Numbered from the stretch's first letter, positions 40,052-49,703 are shown. The stretch: DNA of 64,000 nucleotides from DASQUK01 sp046726215 (GCA_046726215.1 JBKPAA010000060.1:1-64000), one strand, 5' to 3'. The notes: generated by a model from the sequence alone, not told the origin. Numbers and translations: made by a program.

Positions 40052-40597
40052 ATGGCGGGTCCCGACGAACGTGACCTCGCGGCCCGGCTCGCAGCCGGCG
40101 ACGAGGCCGCGGTCCGAGCGATCTACGAACGGTACGCGGGACCCATCCTCACGGTGGCGATGGGCACGCTCGCGAAACGAGAGCTCGCCGACGAGGCGGT
40201 CCAGACCACCATGCTCAAGGCCTGGCGGGCCGCGGCGTCGTTCGACCCCTCCCGTGACCTCGCACCCTGGCTCTATTCCATCGCCCGCCGCGTCGCCATC
40301 GACATCTACCGCCGAGAGAAGCGGTTCGCGACACCCGACGAGCTCAGCGACGACCAGGTCGCCGTGGTCCCACTGTCGTTCGAGCGCACATGGGAGGCGT
40401 GGGAGGTGCGCACCGCGCTCGGCAGGCTCCCCCCCGATGAGCGCGAGGTCGTTCGGCTCGCGCACTTCGTCGGCATGACCCATGGCGAGATCGCCGAGCA
40501 CCTGGGCGTGCCCATCGGAACCGTGAAGTCCCGATCGAGCCGCGCCCACCGGCGATTGGCGGCACTGCTGGCCCACGTGGTCAGGGCGACGGAGTGA
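40052..40597 (+). CDS. ECF sigma factor, SigK-like
   Basis: 181 residues from ATG 40052. Region 2: DEAAVRAIYERYAGPILTVA, ADEAVQTTMLKAWRAAASFD, LAPWLYSIARRVAIDIYR. Region 4: LPPDEREVVRLAHFVGMTHG, LGVPIGTVKSRSSRAHRRL. It is followed by a membrane anti-sigma gene, so sigma activity is probably held at the membrane and released by a signal. Confidence 0.9.
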   Translation: MAGPDERDLAARLAAGDEAAVRAIYERYAGPILTVAMGTLAKRELADEAVQTTMLKAWRAAASFDPSRDLAPWLYSIARRVAIDIYRREKRFATPDELSDDQVAVVPLSFERTWEAWEVRTALGRLPPDEREVVRLAHFVGMTHGEIAEHLGVPIGTVKSRSSRAHRRLAALLAHVVRATE

Positions 40598-40682
40598 CCT
40601 GCGTCATGCTTTCGCGAACCAAGTGGTGTTCGATGGCGTATTGGACAGCGACGTCGATATTCGGACAACAGGTGCGATTGGT

Positions 40683-41366
40683 GTGAACGAGGACGAGTTC
40701 GCCGACTTCCTCGAGAACGAACGCCGCGCTGCCGGGCAGGGCGATGCGTCGAATCACGAGACCGCCGTTCGCTTCCGTGATCTGCTCGGCGACGACGCCG
40801 TGTGGGCCGAGCCGTCACCCACCGGCATCGACGACCTGCTGGCGGCCATCGAGGCGGAGTCCGGCGGGTCGGCGGAGCCCGGTGGACCGGCGGTTACCAC
40901 GACCGGGCGGACTCGTGCCCCGACGCCGCACCCGGCTCGCAACCGCCGCCTCGTGCTCGTCGCCGCGGCTGCGGGGATCGTCGTGCTGGCCGGTCTCGTC
41001 GGCATCGTCGTGCGTGCGGCCGGCGACGACGATGGTCGCGACTTCTCCGTGGCCGGTACCGACCTCGCCCCCGACGCTTCGGCCGTGGCGACGGTGGAGG
41101 AAACGCGATCTGGCGTCTCCATCGAGCTCGACGTGCGCGGCCTTCCCCCCGCCGGACCCGGCACCTACTACCAGGCGTGGGTCAAGGGGCCCGATGGCCT
41201 CGTCACGGTGGGCACGTTCCACATGCACGACGGCGACGACAGCGTCGACCTGTGGTCCGGTGTGCCCCTCGACCGCTACCCGACGCTCACGGTCACCCTG
41301 CAGGACGAAGGTGCGGGCCAGGAGTCGTCGGGCCGTGTCGTGCTGACGGGCGACGTCGGCGGCTAG
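40683..41366 (+). CDS. Anti-sigma factor with RskA-like domain
   Basis: 227 residues from GTG 40683 (the frame is open from 40623). A cytoplasmic acidic N-terminus (EDEFADFLENERRAA) is followed by a membrane helix (LVLVAAAAGIVVLAGLVGIV) and an extracytoplasmic domain with PPAGPGTYYQAWVKGPDG and VTVGTFHMHDG, as in anti-sigma-K. No zinc motif. Downstream partner of the sigma factor at 40052. Confidence 0.83.
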   Translation: MNEDEFADFLENERRAAGQGDASNHETAVRFRDLLGDDAVWAEPSPTGIDDLLAAIEAESGGSAEPGGPAVTTTGRTRAPTPHPARNRRLVLVAAAAGIVVLAGLVGIVVRAAGDDDGRDFSVAGTDLAPDASAVATVEETRSGVSIELDVRGLPPAGPGTYYQAWVKGPDGLVTVGTFHMHDGDDSVDLWSGVPLDRYPTLTVTLQDEGAGQESSGRVVLTGDVGG

Positions 41367-41394
41367 TGCGACGTCGACCCCGTTCTCGTCCGCG

Positions 41395-41589
41395 TCACGC
41401 CGCCGACTCGATGGATGGACCGGCGCGGTGGCCGGGGGCCGACCGGCGGGCGAAGCGCTGCTCGCCGCGGGCACCGCAGTAGCAACGCCAGTGGACGACG
41501 ACGCCATCGTGGGTGTTGACCAGGCCTTCGACGGCTCGTGAGGTGAGCAGGACTCGGCTGCGGTGTCGGGGGCAGTGGATGTCGAACAT
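41395..41589 (-). CDS. Small Cys-rich actinobacterial protein
   Basis: 64 residues from ATG 41589. MFDIHCPRHRSRVLL then VNTHDGVVVHWRCYCGARGE, a conserved small protein of many actinobacteria with one CPRH and one CYCG site, probably a zinc ribbon. Divergent from the MocR gene, with a 56-bp shared promoter region. Confidence 0.75.
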   Translation of the reverse strand: MFDIHCPRHRSRVLLTSRAVEGLVNTHDGVVVHWRCYCGARGEQRFARRSAPGHRAGPSIESAA

Positions 41590-41645
41590 GGCGTTCACCG
41601 TACGGGCAAAGTGGATCCTTGGTAAGGTCCAGTACAAACCCTTGT

Positions 41646-43064
41646 ATGCGTACCAGTTCCGCTGAAGTCCTCGTCGAGCTGGACCGTTCGCGGCCGCGCG
41701 CGCTGCGCGCGCAGGTCGAGGACGAGCTCCGCGACGCCATCCGATCGGGCCGCCTGACGCCCGGTACGCTGCTGCCGTCGACCCGGGCGCTGGCCACCGA
41801 CCTGGGCGTCACCCGGGGCGTGATCGTCGCCGCCTACGACCAGCTGCTGGCGGAGGGCTACCTGGCATCTCGGCCCGGTTCGGGCACCGTCGTCAACGCC
41901 AGGTCCGAGGCGAAGTCGCCGGTCCGACGACCCGCACCCGACCAAGGACGGATCCGCGTCGACTTCCGCCCCGGGCTGCCCGACCTCGGGCTGTTTCCGA
42001 GGGCGGCGTGGCTGCGGGCCAGCCGCGCCGCCCTGCAGACGCTCCCGGACGAACTGCTCGGATACGCCGACCCCCGGGGCCTGCCGGAGCTCCGCGAGGC
42101 GTTGGCGGACTACCTCGGCCGCGTGCGCGGCGTGAGCACGACCGGCGACCGGGTGGTGATCTGCAACGGGTTCGGCCATGGGCTCGCCCTCGTGGTGCGT
42201 GCCCTCAAGGACACCGGACGCGACCTCTTCGCGGTCGAGAATCCCGGTCACGACGGACCCCGTGCGGAGCTCGAGTGGTTGGGCGTGCGCTACCGCGGCG
42301 TTGCCGTGGACGCCGACGGGATCGTCGTGGATGACCTGCGGCGATCGGGGGCCCGCACGGTCGTGCTCACACCCGCCCACCAGTACCCCACGGGCGCGGT
42401 CCTCTCGGCGCAACGCCGTACCGCCCTCGCAGCCTGGGCGCGCGACGTCGGCGGCTACGTCATCGAGGACGACTACGACGCCGAGTACCGCTACGACCGC
42501 CATCCCATCGGCGCCCTCCAAGGGGTCGCACCGGATCGGGTCATCTACAGCGGAACGCTGTCCAAGAGCCTCGTCCCGGGGCTGCGGCTCGGGTGGCTCG
42601 TCCTGCCCCCGCCCCTGCTGGAGCCGGTGGTTTCCGATCGCGAGGCCACCGACCACTCCACCTCCACGCTGGCGCAGGCGGCGTTCGCCAGGTTCCTCGC
42701 CGGCGGCGACCTCGACCGCCACCTGCGGCGCACTCGGCGCATCTACCGTCGGCGCCGCGACGCGCTGATCGCGGCGCTCGCCCATTGGTTCCCCGAGGCC
42801 ATCCCGAGCGGCGTCGCCGCCGGGCTCCACCTCCTCGTGACCCTGCCCGCGGACCTCGACGAAGCGCTGGTCACCGAGCGGGCGCTTGCCGCCGGGGTGC
42901 GCGTCTACCCCCTCGGGCGGTATCGCACGGACCGTCGAGCTGACCGGCCCCCGGCCTTCGTCCTCGGGTACGGCACGCTGACACCTGCCGACATGGATGT
43001 GAGTGTGCGGCTGCTCGCCGAGGCGGCGACGAGCAGCCGCACTGCTGCCGGGGGACGTGGGTGA
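41646..43064 (+). CDS. MocR/PdxR-type regulator (GntR HTH plus aminotransferase domain)
   Basis: 472 residues from ATG 41646. N-terminal GntR winged helix (LRAQVEDELRDAIRSGRLTP, STRALATDLGVTRGVIVAAY). Then a fold-type I PLP domain with HQYPTGAVLS, IEDDYDAEYRYDR and the PLP lysine in YSGTLSKSLVPGLRLGWLV. Such proteins sense PLP or amino-acid ligands and often control vitamin B6 or GABA genes. The gap before it has AGTGGATCC and GGTCCAGT half-sites that may be its own operator. Confidence 0.92.
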   Translation: MRTSSAEVLVELDRSRPRALRAQVEDELRDAIRSGRLTPGTLLPSTRALATDLGVTRGVIVAAYDQLLAEGYLASRPGSGTVVNARSEAKSPVRRPAPDQGRIRVDFRPGLPDLGLFPRAAWLRASRAALQTLPDELLGYADPRGLPELREALADYLGRVRGVSTTGDRVVICNGFGHGLALVVRALKDTGRDLFAVENPGHDGPRAELEWLGVRYRGVAVDADGIVVDDLRRSGARTVVLTPAHQYPTGAVLSAQRRTALAAWARDVGGYVIEDDYDAEYRYDRHPIGALQGVAPDRVIYSGTLSKSLVPGLRLGWLVLPPPLLEPVVSDREATDHSTSTLAQAAFARFLAGGDLDRHLRRTRRIYRRRRDALIAALAHWFPEAIPSGVAAGLHLLVTLPADLDEALVTERALAAGVRVYPLGRYRTDRRADRPPAFVLGYGTLTPADMDVSVRLLAEAATSSRTAAGGRG

Positions 43065-43103
43065 CGGCGCCGCCGGCGGCGGCCATCGGGGCATTGTCAA
43101 TCG

Positions 43104-43778
43104 TCAGCTCACCCGGTCGGGAGCGGGCGCAGCCCAGACGCCGGTGGCGGCCGTGTCACGGGCATACTCGGCGAAGTCCCGAGGCCGGCGACCCAGTGCC
43201 CGCTGGACGCCGTCGGTCAGGTAGGCGTTGCGGCCAAGAACTTCGCTGAACAGGTAGCTGAGGAACCCGACGAACTCCGCGGGGACCCCATGCTCGGCCG
43301 CTGCGGCGGCGTACTCCTCCACCGAGATCGGCACGTAGTGGATCGCGCGGAGGATCGGGCCCACCAGGTAGTCCTCGCTGAGGTTCTGCATGAACCACGC
43401 GCAGCGCACGACGGTGACGTCTGCCCCCGTGTCTTGCACCGAAAGCTCGGCGCGCTGGGCCTCCTATTCGCCCCGGCCGGACAGCAGCACGAGCCGCCTG
43501 ACGCCCTGCTCCATCGCGACGTCCGCGAACGAGCGGACCGCCTCGGGGGCGCCGGGGATGGCAAGGTCGGGGTAGTACGAGATGTACGCCGCACGCACAC
43601 CGTCGAGCGCGCGGGGCCACGTGGAGGGGTCCTCCCAGTCGAAGGGCGTGGGAGCCGAGCGGGAACCGATGCGTACCGGCACGCCGCGTGCCGCCAGCCG
43701 ATCCGCGATGCGGCGGCCCGTCTTGCCGGTGCCACCCAACACGAGCGTCGGTTGGGTCGTCAGTGTGTGCTCCGTCAT
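43104..43778 (-). pseudogene. NmrA-type NAD(P)-binding oxidoreductase, broken
   Basis: Starts at ATG 43778 (MTEHTLTTQPTLVLGGTGKT, Rossmann GGTGKTG). The frame is continuous to 43104 except for one TAG at 43464-43466 (LSGRGE*EAQRAEL), most simply GAG changed to TAG. After CAWFMQNLSEDYL the chain jumps to RAIHYVPISVEEY, skipping about 60 residues that relatives have, so there is also an in-frame internal deletion. The ATG overlaps the stop of the upstream fragment. Not expected to give a working enzyme. Confidence 0.8.
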
Positions 43779-44032
43779 CGCGACTCCTTGTCGTTGGTGG
43801 ACGGCCTGGTGCCTCCCCATTCCGGGTCGGGCCTCGGGCCCCCCGGGTCCGCTCCTGTTTCCCCCTGCTCCTGCAACCGCGTCAGGGCGTCGATGAAACC
43901 GAGCCAGCCGACGAACCTCTGCTCCGATCCCCGCTCGCTGCGGAGCAGCCCGCTTATCGGCTGGCGGCGCAGATGCAGCTCGAGCTGCACCCGGATCACG
44001 CCCTCCTCTCCGGCGCCGGCTCGATCGTCCAT
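43775..44032 (-). CDS. Short protein, probably truncated relic
   Basis: 85 residues from ATG 44032. VIRVQLELHLRRQPISGLLR and GWLGFIDALTRLQEQGE look like a SRPBCC-type C-terminus. Protein-like sequence in the same frame continues upstream (RVRNRGIPDAAAGSGAYVL) to a stop with no start codon, so the N-terminus seems lost. It lies between the sigma gene and the broken oxidoreductase, whose start it overlaps. Confidence 0.45.
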   Translation of the reverse strand: MDDRAGAGEEGVIRVQLELHLRRQPISGLLRSERGSEQRFVGWLGFIDALTRLQEQGETGADPGGPRPDPEWGGTRPSTNDKESR

Positions 44033-44135
44033 CGTCAGAACGTACGCACCGCTCCCCGCCGCGGCGTCGGGGATTCCCCGATTTCGGACCCTGACATTTC
44101 CGGTCGCAGGGTCCTCGGGGAGTCGGCGGCGGGCC

Positions 44136-44834
44136 TCACCGCATCAGCGACACGAGTGAGTCGAGGTCACGGCGCTCGAACGCGTCGACGTGGCGGTCGA
44201 GGAGTGCCCGTTGTTTGTCGTCGATCGAGCCGCTCTCGTCGATCCGGCCAACCCGGGCCGCGAGGTTGGAGCGGGCCCGTAAGAGGGAGCTGTTGACGGC
44301 GGCAACGGTGGTGCCATGGAGCTCTGCGACCTCGGCCGCCTGCCACCGCAGGACGTCGCGCAGGATCAGCACGGAGCGCTGCCGGGGCGGGAGCCGGATC
44401 AGCGCCGCGGCGAGCGCGCGGCGCACCGCCTCGTTCTCGACGGCTCGCTCGGCCGGGTCGTCGCGTGCGGACCGGGCATGGCCGACGGGAACGGGCTCGA
44501 GCCAGGTGGCGTCCGGCTCCCCGCGGCGCCGGGTTCCGCCGGCCTCCGGCCACCTCGTGGGATCCGTCGGGCGCGCGCGTCGTTGCTTGGCGCGGCGCAT
44601 GTCGAGGCACACGTTGGTGGCAATCCGACGCAGCCACGAACGCAGCGACGAACGCCCCTCGAAGTCGTCGAGGGCACGCCAGGCCCGCACGAGCGTCTCC
44701 TGCACTGCATCGTCGGCCTCGGACCAGGAGCCGAGCAGAACGCTGCAATGGGCGACCAACTCGTGTCGATGCTCTTCGAGACGGCGCATCGACCGGCGGC
44801 CGAGATCCATGTCGATCCCTGCCGGGCGATTCAT
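44136..44834 (-). CDS. SigX5-like ECF sigma factor lacking its SnoaL domain, second
   Basis: 232 residues from ATG 44834 (GTG 44852 possible). Region 2: DAVQETLVRAWRALDDFEG, LRSWLRRIATNVCLDMRR. Region 4: LPPRQRSVLILRDVLRWQ, HGTTVAAVNSSLLRARSNL. Like the gene at 25252 it belongs to the SigX5 group but stops just as the SnoaL domain starts (HVDAFERRDLDSLVSLMR*). The rest of the operon downstream is decayed. Confidence 0.85.
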   Translation of the reverse strand: MNRPAGIDMDLGRRSMRRLEEHRHELVAHCSVLLGSWSEADDAVQETLVRAWRALDDFEGRSSLRSWLRRIATNVCLDMRRAKQRRARPTDPTRWPEAGGTRRRGEPDATWLEPVPVGHARSARDDPAERAVENEAVRRALAAALIRLPPRQRSVLILRDVLRWQAAEVAELHGTTVAAVNSSLLRARSNLAARVGRIDESGSIDDKQRALLDRHVDAFERRDLDSLVSLMR

Positions 44835-44948
44835 CGCGTCGACCGTAAACACTGAGACCCGCCGGCGACATCGGGGAACTCCCTGATGTCGTCCCTGAAC
44901 TCTGGCGGGCAGGCCCGCGTCCGGGAGATCGGCCGCCGCCGGACGGGG

Positions 44949-47780
44949 TCAGCCCAAGGCCCGAGGGAGCTCGGCGCGACCCGAGATGTCGAGCTTTCGG
45001 TAGACGTGGCCGAGATGGGTCTCGACGGTCTTGCGGGTCACGAAGAGGGCCTGTGCAATCTCCGGATTGCTCTGCCCATCGGCTGCGAGCTCGGCGACCC
45101 GCCGCTCGGACGCGGTCAGCAGCTGCACCCCGCCCCGCTCCTGTCCACGAGCCCGGCCACCGGCGGCGTGCAGCTCGGTGCCGGCGCGGTCCACGAGCGC
45201 GTGGGCGCCACACCGCTGAGCGAGCGCGAGCGCCTGGTGCAACGGACCGCGGGCCTCGGCACGGCGGTTGGTGCGTCGCAGCGCCGCGCCCAGGTCGGTG
45301 AGCGCCCGCGCCTGCTCGAGCCGGGCGGGCGACCGCTCGAGCACCTCTGCGGCCTCGCGAAGCCGACCGATGGACGCCGGCCCGCCCTCCAGCAGCGCCA
45401 CGGCGCGGAGTGCCACCCCGATTCCACTTGCCGCCCCCCAAAGCCTGGCCCGCTCGAGGTCGTCGAGCGCCATCCGGAGCGCGGCGTCGGCGTCCCCCAA
45501 CGCCGCGATTGCGAGCGACGCCCGCGAGCGCCAGCGCGAGGCAAGCGGGTTCGCGCCTCCCCACAGCTCGTCGCGTCGACCGAACTCGAGCACGTCGTCG
45601 AGACCCTGGCGCGTGTTGCCCTGCGCGATGCGCAACAGCCCCCGCGCCTCGAGCAGGTCGTCGATCGCCAGTCCGGGCGGGATCTCGTCGCCGAGCCCGC
45701 TGGCCCGCAACGCGTCCTCCGCAGCGTCGACCTCGCCTTCCTCGATGAAGGCCTCGACGACGAGGGCCAATGCAAACGCCGTCCCGATGTGGATGTCGTG
45801 GGCGGTAAGCAGCTCGAGCGCCGTTCGCCCGTCGGTCTCGGCGCCCGCCACATCGCCCCGCCGCAGGCACACCCACCCCCGGAACTCGGTGGCGAACGCC
45901 TGTGCCGGGATCGAGCCCCGGGCCCGGGCGTGGGTCAGGGCCTGCTCCAGGCACGCGTCGGCGACATCGAGGGCGTCGGTGGCGAGCAAGCCCACCACCA
46001 GCAGATAGAAGGGGCCTGCGACATCGACCTCCTGCTCGCTCACCAACCGTCCCCCCGCGAGCGCCCGTTCGAGATGCCCGGCGGCCTCGCGCGCCGACTC
46101 GCTCGCCCTCGCGCGTTCGAATGCCAGGCTCGCCAGCACCAAGCGCTCGGCGGGCGTCGCTCCCCCGAGGGCGGCGTACCGCTCGAGCCGCTTGGCCGCC
46201 GGCGCCCGCTTCTCGAGGCTGGCCTCCTGGGCGTGGGCCGCTAGCTCGGCCTCGAGCAGCAGGGCAAGCTCGCGATCCACTGGCTCGACGACCTCGACCA
46301 CGGGCTCGATCGCTTCGACCGCCCCGTCCGAGTCCCCTGCCATCGTCAGGGCGACGGCCAGCCAGCGAACCGTCGCCGCCAGCGGCACCGGGTCGCCGAT
46401 CAGCTCGACCGCCGACGTCAGGTGGGCGATTGCCTCTGGCCTTGCCAGGCTGTATTCCACCGCACCGAGCTCGGCGAGCACCTCGGCCCGAGATGCCGGC
46501 GGCGGAGGCTCCGCCAGCGCCCGGCCGAGCAAAGCGGCCGCCGCCGCCGGCGCCCCGCGGCGGACCGCGTCCGCGGCAACCCGGCGCAGCAGCTCCACAC
46601 GCGCCGGGTCGCCGATGGGATCCGCCTCGGCGATCTGGGCCGCCATCCGTTCCTCCGAGGCGCCCTTCTCGGCGAGGATGCCGGCGGCTCGTGCGTGCGC
46701 CTGGGCGCGTTCGCGGGGGGCGATGTCCGCGTACACGGCCTCCCGCACGACCGGGTGCACGAACTCGAGGCGCTCGCCCGGCTCGAGGATGGCGAGCGCG
46801 ACCAGGCGGTCGGCGGCCTCGGCCGCCACCTCGTCCCCGAGCTCGGCGAGGGCGGTCGCCTCGGCCAGGCTGGCGCCGTCACCGAGCACCGCGGCGGCCC
46901 GTACCAGGGCGCCCGCCGCCGCAGGGCCGCTCGACAGGCGCAGCAACACCGCCTGGGCGACGGCCGCAGGCCCGATGCGCAGCACGCGCACCGCATCGCG
47001 TGCGGCGGTGGACAGGCCCTGTTCACTGATCTCGCGCAGCAACGCCTCGAGGAAGAAGGGGTTGCCGCCCGTGGCCTCGCTGCATGCCGAGGCAAAGTCA
47101 CGGCCGACCTCCCGCCCCAGCCGGTGCTCGCACAGCGTGGCCGCAGCCTCGACGCTCAGCGGCTGTGGCCGAAGCACGGTCGTCTCGGGACCCGCGGCCA
47201 GCCGAGCCACGTCCGTCGTGACGGAACCACCGCTGCGCGTGGAGGCGAGAACGACGAGGGCAAGGCCGTCCAGGCGGGGGGCGAGGTAGTTCAGGAAGCG
47301 GAGGGACTCCGGATCGGACCAGTGGAGGTCGTCCACCGAGAGGGCCACGGGCCGCTCGTCGGCGAGGTTGGCGAGCAGCCAGTAGAGGCCATGCAGCATG
47401 GCGAAGGACCCGTCTGCGGACGAGACGGGATGCGGGGCTCTAGTCGGGGCCAGGAGGGGCCTTGACAGGGCCGCTGCGCCCTCGAACAGACGGGCTTGCT
47501 CGGCGTCCACCATTTTGGCGAGGGCGGGCTCGAGGAGCTGCCGCACGCAGCCGTAGGCGAAGTCCCGCTCGAGCTCGCTGGCCCGTGCTCGCAGGCAGGT
47601 GAAGCCCGCCTCGCCGGCCGTCTGAACGGCCGCCCTGAGGAGGCTGGTCTTGCCGAGACCGGCGGGGGCCTCCACGAGCACGATCCGGCCCCGGCCGCCT
47701 CGCGCCGCCGTCACTGCGTCCGAGAGCTCGCCGAGCTCGCGTTCACGCTCCAGAAGTCTCGCCGCAGCCTCGATCACCAC
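44949..47780 (-). CDS. MalT-like LuxR regulator with AAA ATPase
   Basis: 943 residues from the GTG pair at 47777-47780. N-terminal AAA_16-type ATPase with Walker A APAGLGKTSLL and Walker B PVALSVDDLHWSDPESLRFL, then GGNPFFLEALLREI. A long TPR-like helical region follows (VLAELGAVEYSLARPEAIAH and many others), and a LuxR HTH ends it (LTASERRVAELAADGQSNPE, VTRKTVETHLGHVYRKLD). Cytosolic signal-responsive activator. Divergent from the LigD-polymerase gene with 56 bp between. Confidence 0.9.
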   Translation of the reverse strand: MVIEAAARLLERERELGELSDAVTAARGGRGRIVLVEAPAGLGKTSLLRAAVQTAGEAGFTCLRARASELERDFAYGCVRQLLEPALAKMVDAEQARLFEGAAALSRPLLAPTRAPHPVSSADGSFAMLHGLYWLLANLADERPVALSVDDLHWSDPESLRFLNYLAPRLDGLALVVLASTRSGGSVTTDVARLAAGPETTVLRPQPLSVEAAATLCEHRLGREVGRDFASACSEATGGNPFFLEALLREISEQGLSTAARDAVRVLRIGPAAVAQAVLLRLSSGPAAAGALVRAAAVLGDGASLAEATALAELGDEVAAEAADRLVALAILEPGERLEFVHPVVREAVYADIAPRERAQAHARAAGILAEKGASEERMAAQIAEADPIGDPARVELLRRVAADAVRRGAPAAAAALLGRALAEPPPPASRAEVLAELGAVEYSLARPEAIAHLTSAVELIGDPVPLAATVRWLAVALTMAGDSDGAVEAIEPVVEVVEPVDRELALLLEAELAAHAQEASLEKRAPAAKRLERYAALGGATPAERLVLASLAFERARASESAREAAGHLERALAGGRLVSEQEVDVAGPFYLLVVGLLATDALDVADACLEQALTHARARGSIPAQAFATEFRGWVCLRRGDVAGAETDGRTALELLTAHDIHIGTAFALALVVEAFIEEGEVDAAEDALRASGLGDEIPPGLAIDDLLEARGLLRIAQGNTRQGLDDVLEFGRRDELWGGANPLASRWRSRASLAIAALGDADAALRMALDDLERARLWGAASGIGVALRAVALLEGGPASIGRLREAAEVLERSPARLEQARALTDLGAALRRTNRRAEARGPLHQALALAQRCGAHALVDRAGTELHAAGGRARGQERGGVQLLTASERRVAELAADGQSNPEIAQALFVTRKTVETHLGHVYRKLDISGRAELPRALG

Positions 47781-47836
47781 AGTTTGCCCTCGAAGGCGCC
47801 TGCCCGCCCCGCCGTCTGTCGCTACGGTCTCGCGTG

Positions 47837-48796
47837 ATGAGCGGCAAGCGCGGCGACGAATCACGAGACGGTGTGTCGTTGACCAACCTCGATCAACCGC
47901 TGTTCGACGGCGCCGAGGCGACCAAGCGGGACCTGGTCGACTACCTGGACGGGGTTCACGACCGGATCATCCCGGTGCTGCGGGACCGGCCACTGTCGGT
48001 CATCCGGGTCCATCGCGGTCAGGAGGCGTTCATGCAGAAGAACGTCCCGAAGTACACGCCGTCGTGGGTGCCCACGGTGCGGATGTGGGCGGAGGCTTCG
48101 AAGCGGGAGGTGTCCTACGCGCTGTGCAACGACCGGCGCACGCTGTTGTGGTTCGCCAACCAGCGGGCGGTGGAGTACCACCCGACCCTGGCCCGCGCCG
48201 ACCGCGTCGACCGCATGACCCATCTCGTCCTCGACCTCGATCCCCCCGAGGGCGACGGCTTCGGGATGGCGGTCCGGGTGGCCCACCTGGTGCGCCAGGC
48301 GCTGGCCGATACCGGGCTGGAGGGCGCCGTCAAGACCAGCGGGGCCAAGGGTGTGCACGTGTTCGTCCCGATCGACGACCAGGCGCCACCGGAGGATGCC
48401 GCCGCCGCCACCCGGGCCATCGCTGCGCGCGCGGAGCGCCTCGATCCCGAGATCGCGACGACGGCGTTCATGAAGGAGGACCGCGGCGGGAAGGTGTTCG
48501 TCGACTCGACGCGGGTCGGCGGGGCCACCGTGATCGCGGCCTACAGCCCCCGGGTGCGACCTGGCGTGAGGGTGTCCTTCCCGGTGGCGTGGGACGATCT
48601 CGATGACGTCGCGCCGGCCGACTTCACCGTGCACACGGCGCTCGGGCACCTCGGCGACGACGACCCCTGGGTGGCCCAGATGCCCAGGGCGCAGCGGCTC
48701 GGCTCGGACCTCATCGAGGAAGGCCACGCCATCCCGGTCGCCCGCGTGCAGGCCATGCACGAGGGCAAACGACGCCGACGCGCGCAGCGGGGCTAG
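47837..48796 (+). CDS. Stand-alone LigD-type polymerase/primase (NHEJ)
   Basis: 319 residues from ATG 47837. Archaeo-eukaryotic primase fold of the LigD polymerase domain: LTNLDQPLFDGAEATKRDLV, the metal DxD in LVLDLDPPEGDG, VKTSGAKGVHVFVPI, FMKEDRGGKVFVDSTR and AAYSPRVRPGVRVSFPVAWD. It would fill gaps and add ribonucleotides at DNA ends. No Ku or ligase gene is in the window, so partners must lie elsewhere. Confidence 0.92.
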   Translation: MSGKRGDESRDGVSLTNLDQPLFDGAEATKRDLVDYLDGVHDRIIPVLRDRPLSVIRVHRGQEAFMQKNVPKYTPSWVPTVRMWAEASKREVSYALCNDRRTLLWFANQRAVEYHPTLARADRVDRMTHLVLDLDPPEGDGFGMAVRVAHLVRQALADTGLEGAVKTSGAKGVHVFVPIDDQAPPEDAAAATRAIAARAERLDPEIATTAFMKEDRGGKVFVDSTRVGGATVIAAYSPRVRPGVRVSFPVAWDDLDDVAPADFTVHTALGHLGDDDPWVAQMPRAQRLGSDLIEEGHAIPVARVQAMHEGKRRRRAQRG

Positions 48797-48812
48797 CGCC
48801 GTCGGCGGGCGG

Positions 48813-49556
48813 TCATGAGGCGAAGTCGGGCCTGGCCGCCCTCGCCGATTCGCTGCGACCCTTGGGTTCCTCCCAATCCTCCTGTCGGCCGAGGGCGGTG
48901 AGGTCCAGGAAGTAGTAGGACCCCCCGGTGGATTCGAGGCCGCGGGCGTACTGCGAGTACGTGTGGAACACGCGGCCGTCGACCTGGAGGAAGCAACTGC
49001 GGCCGGGCATCTCGAAGGGTTGGTCGCCGGCGAAGAAGTTCGACCCCATGGCTTCGAACTCCGCCTTGGTGCGGAAGTTGTACTGGGCGGGGCCAACCGA
49101 TTCGTCGATGGTGACCCCGAAGTCGTAGTTGAAGTCGGTCCCGTACGACGAGTACCAGGGGATGTCCCAGCCCCTCTTCTCCTTCCACCGCTCGAGCTTT
49201 GCCAGCGGGGCCCGCGACACCATGGCGTAGCTCGTGTCGCGGGTGTGGAGATGCTCGAGGAAGCCCGGGGACACCTCGTCGGTCCCGGCGGTGCAGCTGG
49301 GGCAGCCCTCCTCCCACTCCGGATCGAACATGAAGTGGTAGATGATCAGCTGCGCCCGGCCCTCGAACATGTCGATCAGGCGCGCCTCGCCGTCGGGGCC
49401 CTCGAACACGTAGTCCTTGTCGATCTCGACCATGGGCAGGTTGCGCCGCTCGGCGCTCAGCGCGTCCCGCCGCCGGGTGAGGTCCTTCTCGTTGGCGAGC
49501 AGGTCGGTGCGGGCGGCCAGCCATTCCTCTCGCGTGGCGATCTTGGGAAGACTCAT
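48813..49556 (-). CDS. DUF899 thioredoxin-like protein
   Basis: 247 residues from ATG 49556 (GGAGAGCG upstream). DUF899 landmarks: KDLTRRRDALSAERRNLPMV, YHFMFDPEWEEGCPSC, YAMVSRAPLAKLERW, VFHTYSQYARGLE, YYFLDLTALGRQEDW. The fold is thioredoxin-like with one Cys pair (CPSC); redox role presumed. Single gene after the HxlR gene, separated by a terminator-like hairpin. Confidence 0.87.
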   Translation of the reverse strand: MSLPKIATREEWLAARTDLLANEKDLTRRRDALSAERRNLPMVEIDKDYVFEGPDGEARLIDMFEGRAQLIIYHFMFDPEWEEGCPSCTAGTDEVSPGFLEHLHTRDTSYAMVSRAPLAKLERWKEKRGWDIPWYSSYGTDFNYDFGVTIDESVGPAQYNFRTKAEFEAMGSNFFAGDQPFEMPGRSCFLQVDGRVFHTYSQYARGLESTGGSYYFLDLTALGRQEDWEEPKGRSESARAARPDFAS

Positions 49557-49681
49557 CGCGCTCTCCTGACGTTGGCGGGCGTGGCGTGGGCCGGCATATC
49601 TCGGGCCTCCACATGACAAGACGGGACGGCGTGGTCAAAGTCATCGACGAAGCGACTCGGCCTCCCCCGCCGTCGTTGAAG

Positions 49682-49703
49682 AAAATGCGGGGTTATAGCC
49701 CCG
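49682..49703 (-). terminator. Intrinsic terminator after the HxlR gene
   Basis: On the minus strand CGGGG-CTATAA-CCCCG (49688-49703) is followed by CATTTTC. A short palindrome GAAGATCTTC precedes it. Confidence 0.55.
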
